64,000 nucleotides of DNA from Marasmius tenuissimus. Taxonomy: Eukaryota; Basidiomycota; Agaricomycetes; Agaricales; Marasmiaceae. The notes under the pieces are model-generated. The model searched no databases and had not been told where the DNA came from. It worked only from the letters and a program-made list of their open reading frames with translations. Made by a program: the position numbers and the translations under genes. Of the stretch, positions 11,339 through 22,549 are shown piece after piece; position 1 is the first letter of the stretch, and each line of letters opens with the position of its first letter. Where the stretch lies: positions 1,612,001 to 1,676,000 of the forward strand of contig JAQOTA010000052.1 in assembly GCA_029532415.1 (NCBI GenBank), in the 5' to 3' direction.

Positions 11339-12461
11339 GTGCTCACTCGGAAATGAGTTGTATTTTTTAGAGGAAAAATGACGATAAATGTCGGAGAATC
11401 AGAAGGGCAGGTGAGCCCGGTTGTCAGGCTCAGCAGGGCTCAACCTGATGTCTTCGTACAGTCTATGGCGGACCGTCGACGACCCATGTGCTATCTTTAT
11501 CCACGCAACGTTAACCTTGACGGCCATCCGTTTGGAAAGAAGCACTGCAAACTAAATTTTGAGCGGATGTTCAATGGATAATTCACGGGTTTGAAGAGAG
11601 CTTTGGAGCAAATGATTCTGATTGATGTAGTTGACTCGACTGCAGCCGTGTCACAGAAGAACCCGAGTCCAAAGGTAACACCAGTTCCACCCGATGATGA
11701 TTTGTCCAGAATTCTGTCAAGTGGTGCTGAGGTTCTACGAAGACATCTTCGATTTGTAGCACCCCGAGGTTTCTGAGTTGGGACTAGTAGCGGCTGGACG
11801 GGGCCGTGAGCCACGCGGTGGACAGCGGTGGACAGCGGGAACCCGTCCATGGCTTCAGGCTGCTGGGCTGTTTGGTGTAGCAGAATTTCCTGAAAATAGT
11901 TCGTCCGACGTCATAGTGATGGAGAGGGCAAAAAAATGCCGGATTATCCGCCCCGGCGGTAGTCAAAGTTACGGCAACCTGCAACCTTTCAGATGTGAGC
12001 CTGTTGTAGCGTAGTTTATCATGTTTCCAGCTGTTTCCAGACAGGCCGGCTCTGTTTTTCCCCTCACAGCGACCCGTTAGTGACCCGTCTTCCCCTGGGT
12101 CCCCTCGCCTCCGGGAAAGAAAAGCCGTACAGCTGCTAATAGCTATCGCCTCATGTCCGAGTGTGCGGGAAGTGGAACTTGTATGGGCATGCAGGTGCCC
12201 GTTTGCGTTCTTAAAGTAGTCATCCCATTGCAGCTGGCTTCAACATCTGAGCCGTGATGAGGAAGCCGAGGCTGAGCCTGATTCTTCTCTGTATCGCAAG
12301 CGGTTGCACCACGTTTCATGGGCAGGACGAAATAAGGTCTTCAAATCCACGTCTTTACCAGGGTTCATTAGCAATAAGAAGGGACGCGTAAAAACTCGAC
12401 TGTAGATCCTGCTCAACTGGGCGGTGGATGATAATCGCAGCACTCTGCATTTATTGGGGAA
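11339..12461. other. Gene-poor stretch of about 1.1 kb
   Basis: Only short ORFs without family features or plausible splice partners. I see no repeat, TIR or tRNA. It may hold promoter sequence of the secreted-protein gene and the 3' end of the small ORF at 12462. Confidence 0.4.
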
Positions 12462-12668
12462 TCAATATGGGTCGTTTGGTGTATAAAATTGGCCTTGTAG
12501 GAGAGCGGTAGAGCGAACGCGGAGGTTTGTCTCGAGCCCAAGCCTCCAGGCTTCTTCCTCTTCTAATTCCTTGTCCTGCTCCTGGAGCTCCTCTCCAGGC
12601 TCAACACGTTTGCGTGGGTTTGACCCGATCCAAAAGGAAATGAGTTGCAGACTCGGGTTGAGAGCCAT
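12462..12668 (-). CDS. Possible small protein gene
   Basis: A 68-residue ORF from ATG at 12668. The middle is a strongly acidic, probably helical segment (EPGEELQEQDKELEEEEAW), and the start MALNPSLQLISFWIG is hydrophobic. A good TATAAAAG box lies about 85 bp upstream on the same strand, which is the main reason to list it. No family is recognised. It could be a relic or a non-coding transcript. Confidence 0.3.
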   Translation of the reverse strand: MALNPSLQLISFWIGSNPRKRVEPGEELQEQDKELEEEEAWRLGLETNLRVRSTALLQGQFYTPNDPY

Positions 12669-12750
12669 GGTGAGAATGACAGTTAAGGAAAGGGACCTGA
12701 GCGGACACGGTCGACTCCAACAACAGACAGGGCCACGTGGGTTGCATTGC

Positions 12751-12758
12751 CTTTTATA
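12751..12758 (-). promoter_or_regulatory. TATA box upstream of the small ORF
   Basis: The minus strand reads TATAAAAG between the small ORF and the 3' end of the ABC transporter gene. Confidence 0.4.
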
Positions 12759-12894
12759 GCTCGTGGGAACATCCCTAAGTCGGCTTTGACCAGCGCGCCC
12801 ATACGCCACAACAACTCTTTGTCCGATCTCCATTGTCCACTGGCTATGTACACTGCCCAAGTACCAATTTCACAGCTAAAATGCAACATTTGCA

Positions 12895-15800
12895 TCAATC
12901 GTCACCCTTCACTGAGCTCGCCATAGTATACAACGTCGTTTTGTCGTTTGACTCGTCAACGAGCGACTTCAGAAGGCCGTCCTCCTTCACTAGCAGGACT
13001 TTCGGAGAATCGAACTCGATCTAAAGAACTTTAGGTATGGTATCAAAAAATACAAGAGATATCTCCAAGAAGTGACTCACCATACGTCCTGCATCCAAGG
13101 CAAGCTGTTCGACGTATCAGGTAACGTATGGTCTATGAGGGCAAACGTCTTACGATCTTATCCGCATCCATGATAGTTTGCAGTCGATGCGCAACAGTAA
13201 TCACAGTAACATCTGTAGGTAGCTCCTTCCTAAGGAATGCTTGGATTACCGAGTCTGTGTGGTAGTCTTTCAAGTTCGCAAAATCAACGAAGGATCGTAG
13301 GGAGAAGGTTGAATTTCCTACTCACCTATAGCTGAGGTTGCTGGAAATGCAATCGTGTTCGCATCAGTTCTCGGCGCAGTTGACAAAGGTACGTACCCTC
13401 ATCCAATATCAAGAGTTTGCTTCCCCTGACGAGTGCCCTCGCCAGTGCAATTATTTGCCGTTGGCCGACTGAAAGGTTACTGCCTCCCATCCAAATTGGA
13501 CTGTCCAACGTCAAGCGACGTGTATGTTCAGCGCTCTGCAACGAGTCTAGTCCGGCGGATCTTAGTGCACTGTGAAGCATAGCATCGTCATGTTGTTCGA
13601 AGGGGTCTAAATTCTGTCGTATTGTGCCGCTAAGGAGTTCGGGCTGCGGGACGACACGGTAAGTATATGTCATCAGTCGAGTACGGGGGGCGCGTACCAT
13701 CTGCGGAATGATAGTGATACTAGCTCGAAGAGCATCCAAATTGATTGACTCCGTCGATATACCGTCGTAGTACACCTTGCCTTCCGTGAATATACACCTC
13801 AGAAGAGAGAGAGTAAGGGAGCTCTGTAAAGACACCTCAGATCCTGATATGAAATGTTAAGACTATGTTTCTACCTTTCCTGAGCCCGTGCGTCCAACTG
13901 TCAACGAACGAGTGAGTCGATGAGCGTTGACTAGAGGGACAAAATCGGCTCACCGACGCCGATACGCTCCCCGGCCCGAATCTCGAATGAAAGGTCGTGT
14001 AAAACACGGGGCCCGTCTAGAGAGTATCGAGCAGATAACTTCTCCACTTTGAGAGTACCGGAAGCAGGCCAATATGCAGGAGGCTTCCCTTCCGACGTAG
14101 GTTTGAGCTCCTGTTCAATCTCCGAGTATGCGTGAAGACGCTCGAGACTTTAAGAACCATCAGCAAGTATCGGGAGAAAATCGAGGTCCGAGGTATCCTC
14201 CTACCTGGTAGCTGAAAAGTAAAAATCATGACCTCTACAATTCTTCTCGAGTGTTCACGAGATGACTCACCGTGCACTTGAAAATCGTTCACACCCCGTG
14301 TCCAGAACCCGATAATGGCGTTGAAACCGACTTTTGGACTTGTCAGGAAAGACGCACAGAAAATCCTGTTCAGTCCACTCACTGGCCATATTCAAAACGA
14401 ACCCGGTGTTGAGCGCGGACTGTCCTTGACCATAGACAAGGTAAGCTGCCAGACTTGAAGACAACACTCCAGCGACGATGTCCATCCGCATAGATATCCA
14501 TCGATTTAGATTGTAAAACGCCCTCGTCGTTCTAGTGTACCTATCGATGCGGTCCATGGATTCTTGTATCACACGTTCTTGCACACCATAGGCTCGGATG
14601 GACACTGGGCCATAGGTAGAGTATTCAGAAGTTAACCGGACAACTGCCGGGACGAGAGTGGCTTACCTAGGCCAGCAATCACTGAGCCGACACTGCGTCG
14701 CTGTCAACCTCTTCAAGTAGCGGAAGAATATGAAGGGGCTACTTACTGTCCAACCACCGGAGCACGCGCATTTGACCGTTCTCGCTTGATCGACATCTGT
14801 GCTTTAATGTGAATCTGGCCACAAACCACTCCCAAGATACCCAGAATGAGGGCGGGCAGAAAGAAGGCAGGTGTTAGAACCACGATAGCAAGGAGCTTCA
14901 CAACCAACTTCGAGGTCAGGTCGCCAAGAAGTTTGAGAACCATCACAAGGGGGCCGTCGACTGTTAAAAAAGATGAGACGATATTCATTCCTTGCTAGTG
15001 AACATACCGGCTTGTATGTCTTGTGTGAATCTTGTGATCAACCGAGAAATAGGCGTGATGTCTATCCATCTGGAAAATGGACATGAGTCGGATATTGTGC
15101 CTAACAGACAGAAGCGTACCGCAGTGTTGTCCCAAGGACGGACTGAAGTAGGCGTTGATGCATCAGTTTGGATGCGTGGATAGCACCAACAATGAGAGCA
15201 ATAATCCCGACTGCATGTATGACTACGTTTGCCACAAAGAAACTACCTAAATGAAGGTCAGCCACAACTCTTGCTCTCGAATTTTCAATGACCATGAGTC
15301 GCACGTACTATAGATCATAAGATACCTTCCGTAACGAATTCAGATGTCGTTGACAGTAAAATTGCATCCCAGAAACACTTACCAAGGGACAGGCACCTCG
15401 TCCGTATTACGGTCAGCGTATTGGGACGCCCAATAGCCTAGGAACCATGTCTGAGTTGCGTCTATTAGCTCGGCCACCAGACAAGCGCCGAGAACGAAGC
15501 CAATCAACACCGAAGATCCCATTGCCGAGAAGTAGGATTTCACTTCGAATTCTCCTTAGCTCTTGTAGTTTAGGGAAGTTCATGACGAACCTGCCGCAAT
15601 CGTTACGTGGCCAACCTGTATTTCCTCCGGTGCGATTAGTTTCCCAGTCAACTTTGTCGACCTGATAGCAGCTGCCTGCGAGGGTTCCCCAGTATCCATA
15701 ACGACATCTTCTTCTCGATGCTCGTTATTTAACAGATTCTCCTTCAGAACTGTAGCATAGCTCAAAGCGTCTTCTATGTTGCCCTGACTAGTAATGATTC

Positions 15801-18800
15801 CTTCTTTCACTGTGGCTACAAAGCCCGCGATAGGCCGAACCAAAGCAACGTTGTGTGTCTATGAAAGGGAAGTAAGATACACATTAGTGAGGCGATGGAA
15901 AGGTCGCACATACCACCAGTATCACCGTTCTACCCTTCACCAGATCCCCTTTAAGACATTTGTCAACGATCCATTTCGCCGTATGAACACTTTGGAAATC
16001 ATTAGTCAAATTTTCCGTAGGATCTTCCAACCACGCACTCAAGGGCAGCTAAAACATCATCTAATAGGATGATAGAAGCCTTAGAGTAGATGGCTTGAGC
16101 GAGCGTAACTCTCGCTTTCTGTCCTCCGCTGAGGGTAACCCCCTTCTCACCAACTTCGGTGGCGTCACCGGCCTCGAAGAGAGAGATATCGCGTTCCAAT
16201 GCGCATTGGTAGAGAACTTTCCTATAACGTTCCTCATCAAAAGGTGAACCGAAGACGATGTTTTCCTTTCGTTCGCAGTAGAGATCGTTGAGATTGGGGC
16301 GACAAAGATTTGAGCGGGACTGACTTTGATGGTCTCATTTTGAACCCAAGACTCCTGAGCCGCATATGCAACACCTCCTTCCCTCGGGAGGTTGTACCAT
16401 GAGGTGGAACCGACGGGAATATAGTACATCTCAGCTGCGAAGATAATCAACGACTGGCCGGGTTCACTCAAGAACCCCACTCACATAGTAGCGCCATCAA
16501 CAGCGATGTTTTACCTGACCCAGTCTCACCGAGAAGTATGTTGATGCGACCCCTCTTGAAGAGAAGCTCTCCGTCGATCCTCAAAACGAATTGTTGTCCC
16601 GGGTGGGGTGTATGGTCCGCCTCACGTGACCACATGAAAACCGCGTTTTCGAAGCCTATATCGTTTGCACGGTGGGAGGGAACCTGTACACTCCAGGAAG
16701 TTGATCCCTTCTCATGTATTCCCAGTAGTTCGGTCTGCAAAGGACGTTAATGCCTTACATTCCATCGCCAGAGAGAAAGGACTTACGTTATTCAAAAAGT
16801 TGGACACGCGGTCCAAGGAAACCTTGCCTGAGATCATTTGCGACAGGAAATGGAATGCTCTGGCAAGTTGGATGCGCAGCTCCTCGAGAACTGCCATAGA
16901 GCTGAATACAGTGGATGGAGTGAGCTCCTCCTTCATGATCATCGTCTGGCAAGGGGCTTAGTACCGCGCTCCCGAAGGGCGTCGTTTGACGGTTACTTAC
17001 ACTACCGAGATTGTTCAGAACGCAAAAAAGAAAAATCATAAATTGAGCGTACTAGGTTGCAAAGGTCACGACGATCACGATAATCGGGGTCAGATAGCTG
17101 CCAAACTGTCAGACTTTCGGTAAGTAGAGAGCATCATGTCTTGTTCTCACATCACGATGTCGTTCAGCAGGGCGAGGTATAGTCGTTTCTTGATCCAGGC
17201 CAGTTCCTCCTCACGTTTCTCAGCAACGCGAGAGGCCATCTTAGTTTCCCAGCCAAAGAGTTTGGTCATCCGTATCACGTTGAGGACTGTGCAAGGACGT
17301 CACTTGTCTCTAAAACGAGAAATAGTGTAATCCGAACTCACTCTCAGTTACAGTTTGTACACGACTATCCGTCTTCTTCATCCTCTGCGCTTGAGCTTTT
17401 TGGATCGAACGGGTGACCTGCCTCGGTAAGGGCGCCAAGAGGACCAGTGTCGCGAAACCGACCAATGCGCTTGCAGTGGTTGAGGGAAAAGACACTCAAT
17501 GAAACACGGCAGCCGGCTGTACTAATGGTACTCACCTCCAACCCAATAAGAAATACAAGAACACAATTCCGAGCAGAATCTGCAGTGGTATATAAACGAC
17601 GAGGAAGAGAACATCTCTTGTCTCGGAAACGTTTTCCACATCAGTCGTGATAAGATTATTCATCTGACCGATCAAGTGCGAAGTATACTGAGTGTTCTTG
17701 GTCCTGGGAGGGGTTCTCCCACCAGTTCTCTCGTGACTGTGGACTCGCTCTGTGTCAGCGGTTACGGACGTGTGAGAAGTCTCTTCTCTCATGCGAAGAC
17801 GTAACGAATGCTCGAGAATGAGCTGCGTGATGATGGCTTGAATCCTTGCCAGCATCCGGCTCTGGTAGAAACGTAAGTGATAAACCTACAGGTTGGCTAT
17901 AGAAGGTCACTCACACCGACGAACCCATACCATTGCATGACAATTCCTCCCAGTGCTGGTGCTACGAGGAGGGACAGTACCCATACCCATGGTCGGATCT
18001 TTGCCTTTTCTGCACCTCCAGGCTCCAGATATCCAAGTAATTCCTTCAATGCCAGGGGCCCAAGAAGCTTCAAAAACGCAGAAAGACTGACGGCCAAAAG
18101 CATCGAAGCAAAGTCGCGACGAAAAACTCGAAATAGTCCAGCCGCTATGTGCTTGCTGTGCGCCCCTGAGGAAGCATCCAAGTACTGGAACGGGAGGTCA
18201 GATACGGACAAGTCCCATAATGCAATACACATTACCTTAAAGCTCCTTGCTTTCAAAAAACGTATGAAATCACCCTCCGTAAGCGGCGGTAGATATTCCC
18301 ATGACAGGTGAGGCAACCGATATGCAAGAAACACAATCGGGTCGAGAAATGTGTAAAGGTTAAATGAGAATAGGCTAGCGGTCTGCTCCGGAGTAGCGCC
18401 GTAAGAAGACTTTGGTCGCGTGAGTGTTAGCGGTCGACTTCAGGTTGAACCACGACGCACTTTCGGGTCAATAGGCACATATTGCCTGGGAACAAACAAG
18501 GGAATGAGGATTGACGCGACCCCGAGAATCGCGATCCTCATCCAAAGGGTCCATCCCTCAGACGAGTCTTGCGGTCGCTTTGCATAGGTGGCGAGTGGAA
18601 AAACGTTCCGATAAAAGTACACCCCGAATATGCCAAACAGAACGAAGTTCAGATGGCGGATGACTACCTTGCTCCATTGTGGTTTAACAGAAATTGAAGC
18701 TAGCCCCAAGAAGAATGTATAAAGCTGGTTATGATCAAGAGTGAAATTATCAGTAGTGAGGAAGCAAGGGGAGTACGACAAGCTTACGAAGGGGCCCAAC

Positions 18801-19251
18801 ACCGACAGCTGTCGATAGATTTTCGGTAGATGTACGCGGTTTTGTTGAAAAGCCAAGAGTGGAAAGGAGAGAAGAACAAGAATGAGGGAGCAGCACGCCC
18901 TCGCGAGATTGAATACGAATATCTTCTTTCCCCCGTATGCTTCTACATTGGACTTGAACCTCGATTTCCAACAAGTGGACGATACGGGCTCGCGACCCTC
19001 TTCCGCGTCATACGTGTTTCTGGATACGAGGGAGTTCAGGAATGAGTGGACCAAGAGTCCCAAAGCGGACGCTAGTGCAAAGTAGACCGGAAGTGTAGAG
19101 CTGCTCGTTAGGAAGCTGGATACCGCGTCAATTCTCCTCAATAATCTAAGTCGATTAGTACTCACTCTCTCCCCGGAGCAGGTTCTCCCGAGTCATACAG
19201 AGAGAACATGGCGCTCTGGACAAGAGACGAAAGAGAGCCCTCGAAGCTCAT
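12895..19251 (-). CDS. ABC transporter, subfamily C (MRP/Ycf1/yeast Bpt1-like), full length
   Basis: One gene with many small introns, from ATG at 19251 (MSFEGSLSSLVQ) to TGA at 12895. Order: an N-terminal multi-helix TMD0 (about 18440-19165), TMD1 (about 16800-18330), NBD1 with Walker A GETGSGKT (about 16510-16535), signature LSGGQ (about 16120-16135) and Walker B IILLDDVLAAL. TMD2 follows (about 14000-15840), then NBD2 with Walker A GRTGSGK (about 13880), signature LSVGQ (about 13460-13475) and Walker B LLILDE. The C-terminus ends LLKSLVDESNDKTTLYTMA. The layout is typical of fungal ABCC pumps that export glutathione or other conjugates, often into the vacuole; the substrate is unknown. NBD1 has D at the usual catalytic Glu position (LLDDV), a common ABCC asymmetry. 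A truncated copy lies at 56533-58455. Confidence 0.9.
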
Positions 19252-19931
19252 GAGAGGGAAAGGGGAGCGAAACGGGTTGCCCACACTCCTCAATTCAGTG
19301 CTTATCAGGTGCGGGCTGTTGTGACCGTTGGATGGCGATTGAGCACGACAGACCGCCCATGCTACTCCATTGATGCAGGGATAGTTGATACTGTGAGAGT
19401 AACATTGGCTAGACCATGATAGTCGCGGGATGTCAAGAGTTCAGCGTTCAAATACTGACCTATTTTAGTCAATTCGGATGGGGGTGTGACGTGTGACCGT
19501 CCATACGAACTTGAGGTTTCGGATGAGCGGCCATGAGGCTGTGACTGGGCGAAATTTTCAGGTAATGGGCGCGAAGCGCCCGCAAAATTTCTGTGCACTG
19601 ACCTCTCCGGACCGGCCACGGTGCCAGATGAATTCGGATGGGGCTCCGGTGACCCGTGACCGCCCGAAAATTTTCGGATATTGGACCGCCTGTGACGTGT
19701 GACCATCCGAATTGACTGAAATAGGTCAGTATGAGGTTGTCAAGTGTCGAAGTCGGAGGATTTGTAATCATGAGTTACCATACATAGACTCCGTCCTACT
19801 GTTTCGGGCAATACGGCCTGATGTTGATGTGTGCCCAACCGGAAGCTTTTGTTGCGCTTTTGTGGGGGCAGCGGGTTTCTTGTGTCTAAGAAATTTAGAG
19901 TTGAGGCATATGTACAGTACTCTATACAAGT
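19252..19931. other. Intergenic with a MITE-like insertion
   Basis: About 680 bp between the ABC transporter start and the ABZ1 stop. The inverted-repeat element at 19452-19732 fills the middle. The rest shows no gene. Confidence 0.6.
19452..19732. mobile_element. MITE-like element with 30-bp terminal inverted repeats
   Basis: The left arm (19452-19481) and the reverse complement of the right arm (19703-19732) match at 29 of 30 positions; both begin ATACTGACC. If the arm is read as starting CTGACC, each end is flanked by TA (19453-19454 and 19730-19731), as in Tc1/mariner-type target duplications. The interior has no ORF. It contains GAATTCGGATGGGG- and GACGTGTGACC-like subrepeats and a small GGGCGC/GCGCCC stem. 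The size, about 280 bp, fits a non-autonomous element. The TA duplication is inferred because it overlaps the arms. Confidence 0.7.
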
Positions 19932-22239
19932 TCAACACGACCGCACCCCAAAAGCTCCTAGGGCGCTTTGTAGTTTCGTGACCATCTCGTCCCATTCTGC
20001 TTCTGGTTCAGACAATGCTGTAATCGCCCCGCCGGCACCAATTACCCATTCCTCCTGATCTGCCACTGGTGCGTCGTCTTCCTGGTGACGGAAACAGCTT
20101 CGAATGGCAACGGACCAATCGCCGCTGCCTCCTACGCACCAATATCCAAACACTCCTGAGTAGAGACTTCTGTCCTGGTCTTCGAGAATTTGCAGAATCT
20201 CCACGCTACGCTTTTTGGGAGCGCCCGTCATGCTACCTGTTGATGCTCATGATTACTTTCCTCGCTTCGATGCGATAAGGATAAGGGACGTACCAGGAGG
20301 GAGGCTGCTTTTCAGGACCTCCAGGCCGAGCTGCCCGTTACTCTCCATTTGCGTAGGGAGCTTCCCTTCGATAACACTGACCATTTGCCAGACCGTCTCG
20401 TACTCTTCAATCCCACAAAACTGCTTAACATCCACATCTAGGCCGACAACGCCGTGAAGGTCATGGCGGATAAGATCAACTATCATCAAGTTTTCTGCAA
20501 CCTCTTTACAACTACCTCGCAAAGCCTCCTCCGCATGAGCACGAGTGACGCCAGGGGCCTTGCGCATCGTTCCCTTGATGGGTCGGAGTTGACATAAGGA
20601 GCCTGGTGGTCGCGAATAAGAAAGGAACCGTTCGGGTGATGAGGAGAGGAATGTGCTTGGGTGAAGTCGAAGGTAGGCCGAATGAGGGGCAGGATTGGTG
20701 CGCCGAAGAGCCTTGTAACGTTCCCAGGACGTCCTGTCCCTTGGAACCTTCACCCTTGTATTGGCAGTCAGGCAAAGCTCGTATGAGTCGCCGGAAAAGA
20801 GGAATTCTTTGGCTTTCTCGATCCGGGAGATATACTGCGATCTGTCCGGTAAAGTTACAGTAGCTGATTTCGGTGGCGGAGAGAGACACGCAGTTCCTTC
20901 GTGCAGTGCGGGCACAGTCAAACTCTCGAGGGTTTGAGAAATCCAGAGCTCGTCGTCGGGTAGGATGGACTGTACGTAGATTGCGTGTGTATGGTGGTCG
21001 ACCACGACACTCCTCTCCACGTAGACAAGGTTTACGTCTCGATGCTTGTTGTGCCGTCGGCGTCCCGGTCGGAGAGGTACTGAAAGCTGCGTAACACCCA
21101 ACTCGTAGCTTAATAGCCCGATGAGTCCACCCCAAAAGGGAACGCCAGGGGAGCCTCCGGCTGCACTTCTGCTCCGCATGAAGCCTCCCAGCCATGACCA
21201 AATATCGCCGCTACCAAGGAACTGCTCGCTTCGGGTGGTGCCACGTCTGATAGTAACAGAGGTGTCGCCAACGGAATAGAGAATTTGAATCGAATCTGGT
21301 AGTAAAGACCCAATGATAGAATAGCGGCCAGGTTTTGCAGCTGATTCCAATAAGACGAAGGGTGTATTTTCGTCAAAAACGCCTAATCGTTCGCAAATGG
21401 CGTTGACAGGAAGGTGGGATTTCGACATAGAGGTAGACACGGATGCCTGTGGATATGTAGCCGATGACGGTTTGGAGGGCGAGAGGTGTGGCCAAGTGGG
21501 CCCTAAAATCGCCTTGAATGGCGTGTGCAGCGGTTGTTGACGTCTCTCCCGCTTCCTGGACCATTGGCAGGCCAATTTCCAGAAATTCTGGAGGATATGG
21601 AGCCCACCGCCATCAGTGAGGGCAGACTCGGGATGATATTGGACACTCCAGAAAGGTCGGTGCTTATGCCTGACTGCCATTAACACTGTGCCGTTCTCGA
21701 ACCCGTCGTCAGCCCACGCAAGGGGTTCAATATCGCCCTCAGCAACCAGATGGACATGAAGCGAGTGATACCGAACGGCGGTGGTTTCCCCAATACCCTC
21801 GAAGAGTCCAGTTCCTTTGTGGAGAATCTTGGAGACCTGTCCGTGCTTAACCACCTCGAGTCTCCTCACCTCTGCACCATACTCGACTGCTAAGCTCTGG
21901 TGACCAAGGCAGACGCCGAAGATCGGGAGGAGATCAGCCTCAGACAGCTTCCACAGGTCCTTTATGACTCCTACGTCGTGCGGGTTGTTTGGAGAGCCTG
22001 GGCCAGGCCCGACAACGATAGCCGAAAAACTTCCAAGGGTGGGGAGTAGTTCATCGATATGAACCTGGTCATTCTTGATTATATGAATGGCGCATTCTGG
22101 TATCGCTCGGCGACATAACGATGCAAGACTAAGAATCATCAGCAGACGCAATGGGCAGAAGTCGGAGGGCTTACTTGAAGGTGAAGGAGTCGTAAGAGTC
22201 TACAAACAGAATTCTAGGTGGTTCGATATCGATTGTCAT
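19932..22239 (-). CDS. ABZ1: Aminodeoxychorismate synthase (bifunctional PabA-PabB)
   Basis: Makes 4-amino-4-deoxychorismate from chorismate and glutamine, the entry to p-aminobenzoate and folate. Three exons: MTIDIEPPRILFVDSYDSF from ATG at 22239, a long exon, and a last exon to 19932 that begins after a GTACGT...ACAG intron. The N-terminal glutamine amidotransferase shows GPGPGSP, the nucleophile loop FGVCLGHQ and the His/Glu motif VQYHPES. The C-terminal chorismate-binding part shows RPIKGTMRKAP, IVDLIRHDLHGV and PPGSMTGAPK, which the intron splits. The fused order and length, about 750 residues, match fungal ABZ1 rather than anthranilate synthase. It is divergent from the FBXO21-like gene. 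Confidence 0.93.
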
Positions 22240-22549
22240 TGCAGTTTGGCGAATGAGCTCGAGAGAAGGGCGTCTTCTATGAAGATGTCATTGAGGTTTT
22301 GAATCTGCGAGTTGGTTCACAATGAGTGTTCGTAGCAAGCGAATGAAGCAACGTACTTATGCCCCTAGTCAAAGTCTATGGGAAGAGCATGCTCCGAGGC
22401 AGGTGTAATGCAGAAAGTATGATCCATCCCAAAATGCGGGCGCCCGATACTGAAGCGAAAAAAAAAAATCGGCAAGAGCCACGTGAGTCACCAATTGCCG
22501 ATCACCGGGAAATAGCCGAGCTCTGACGACATCTCAGCCAATAACCGCG
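22240..22549. promoter_or_regulatory. Divergent promoter of ABZ1 and the FBXO21-like gene
   Basis: 310 bp between start codons. It holds CACGTG at 22480-22485 overlapping TGAGTCA at 22484-22490 (a Gcn4/CpcA-type site), an A-rich run at about 22459-22468 and CCAAT at 22538-22542. GTGAGT could instead be a 5' UTR splice donor. Confidence 0.45.

Noticed and set aside
20512..21201. Overlapping second minus-strand ORF in ABZ1
   Set aside because: Alternate-frame shadow of the PabB domain.
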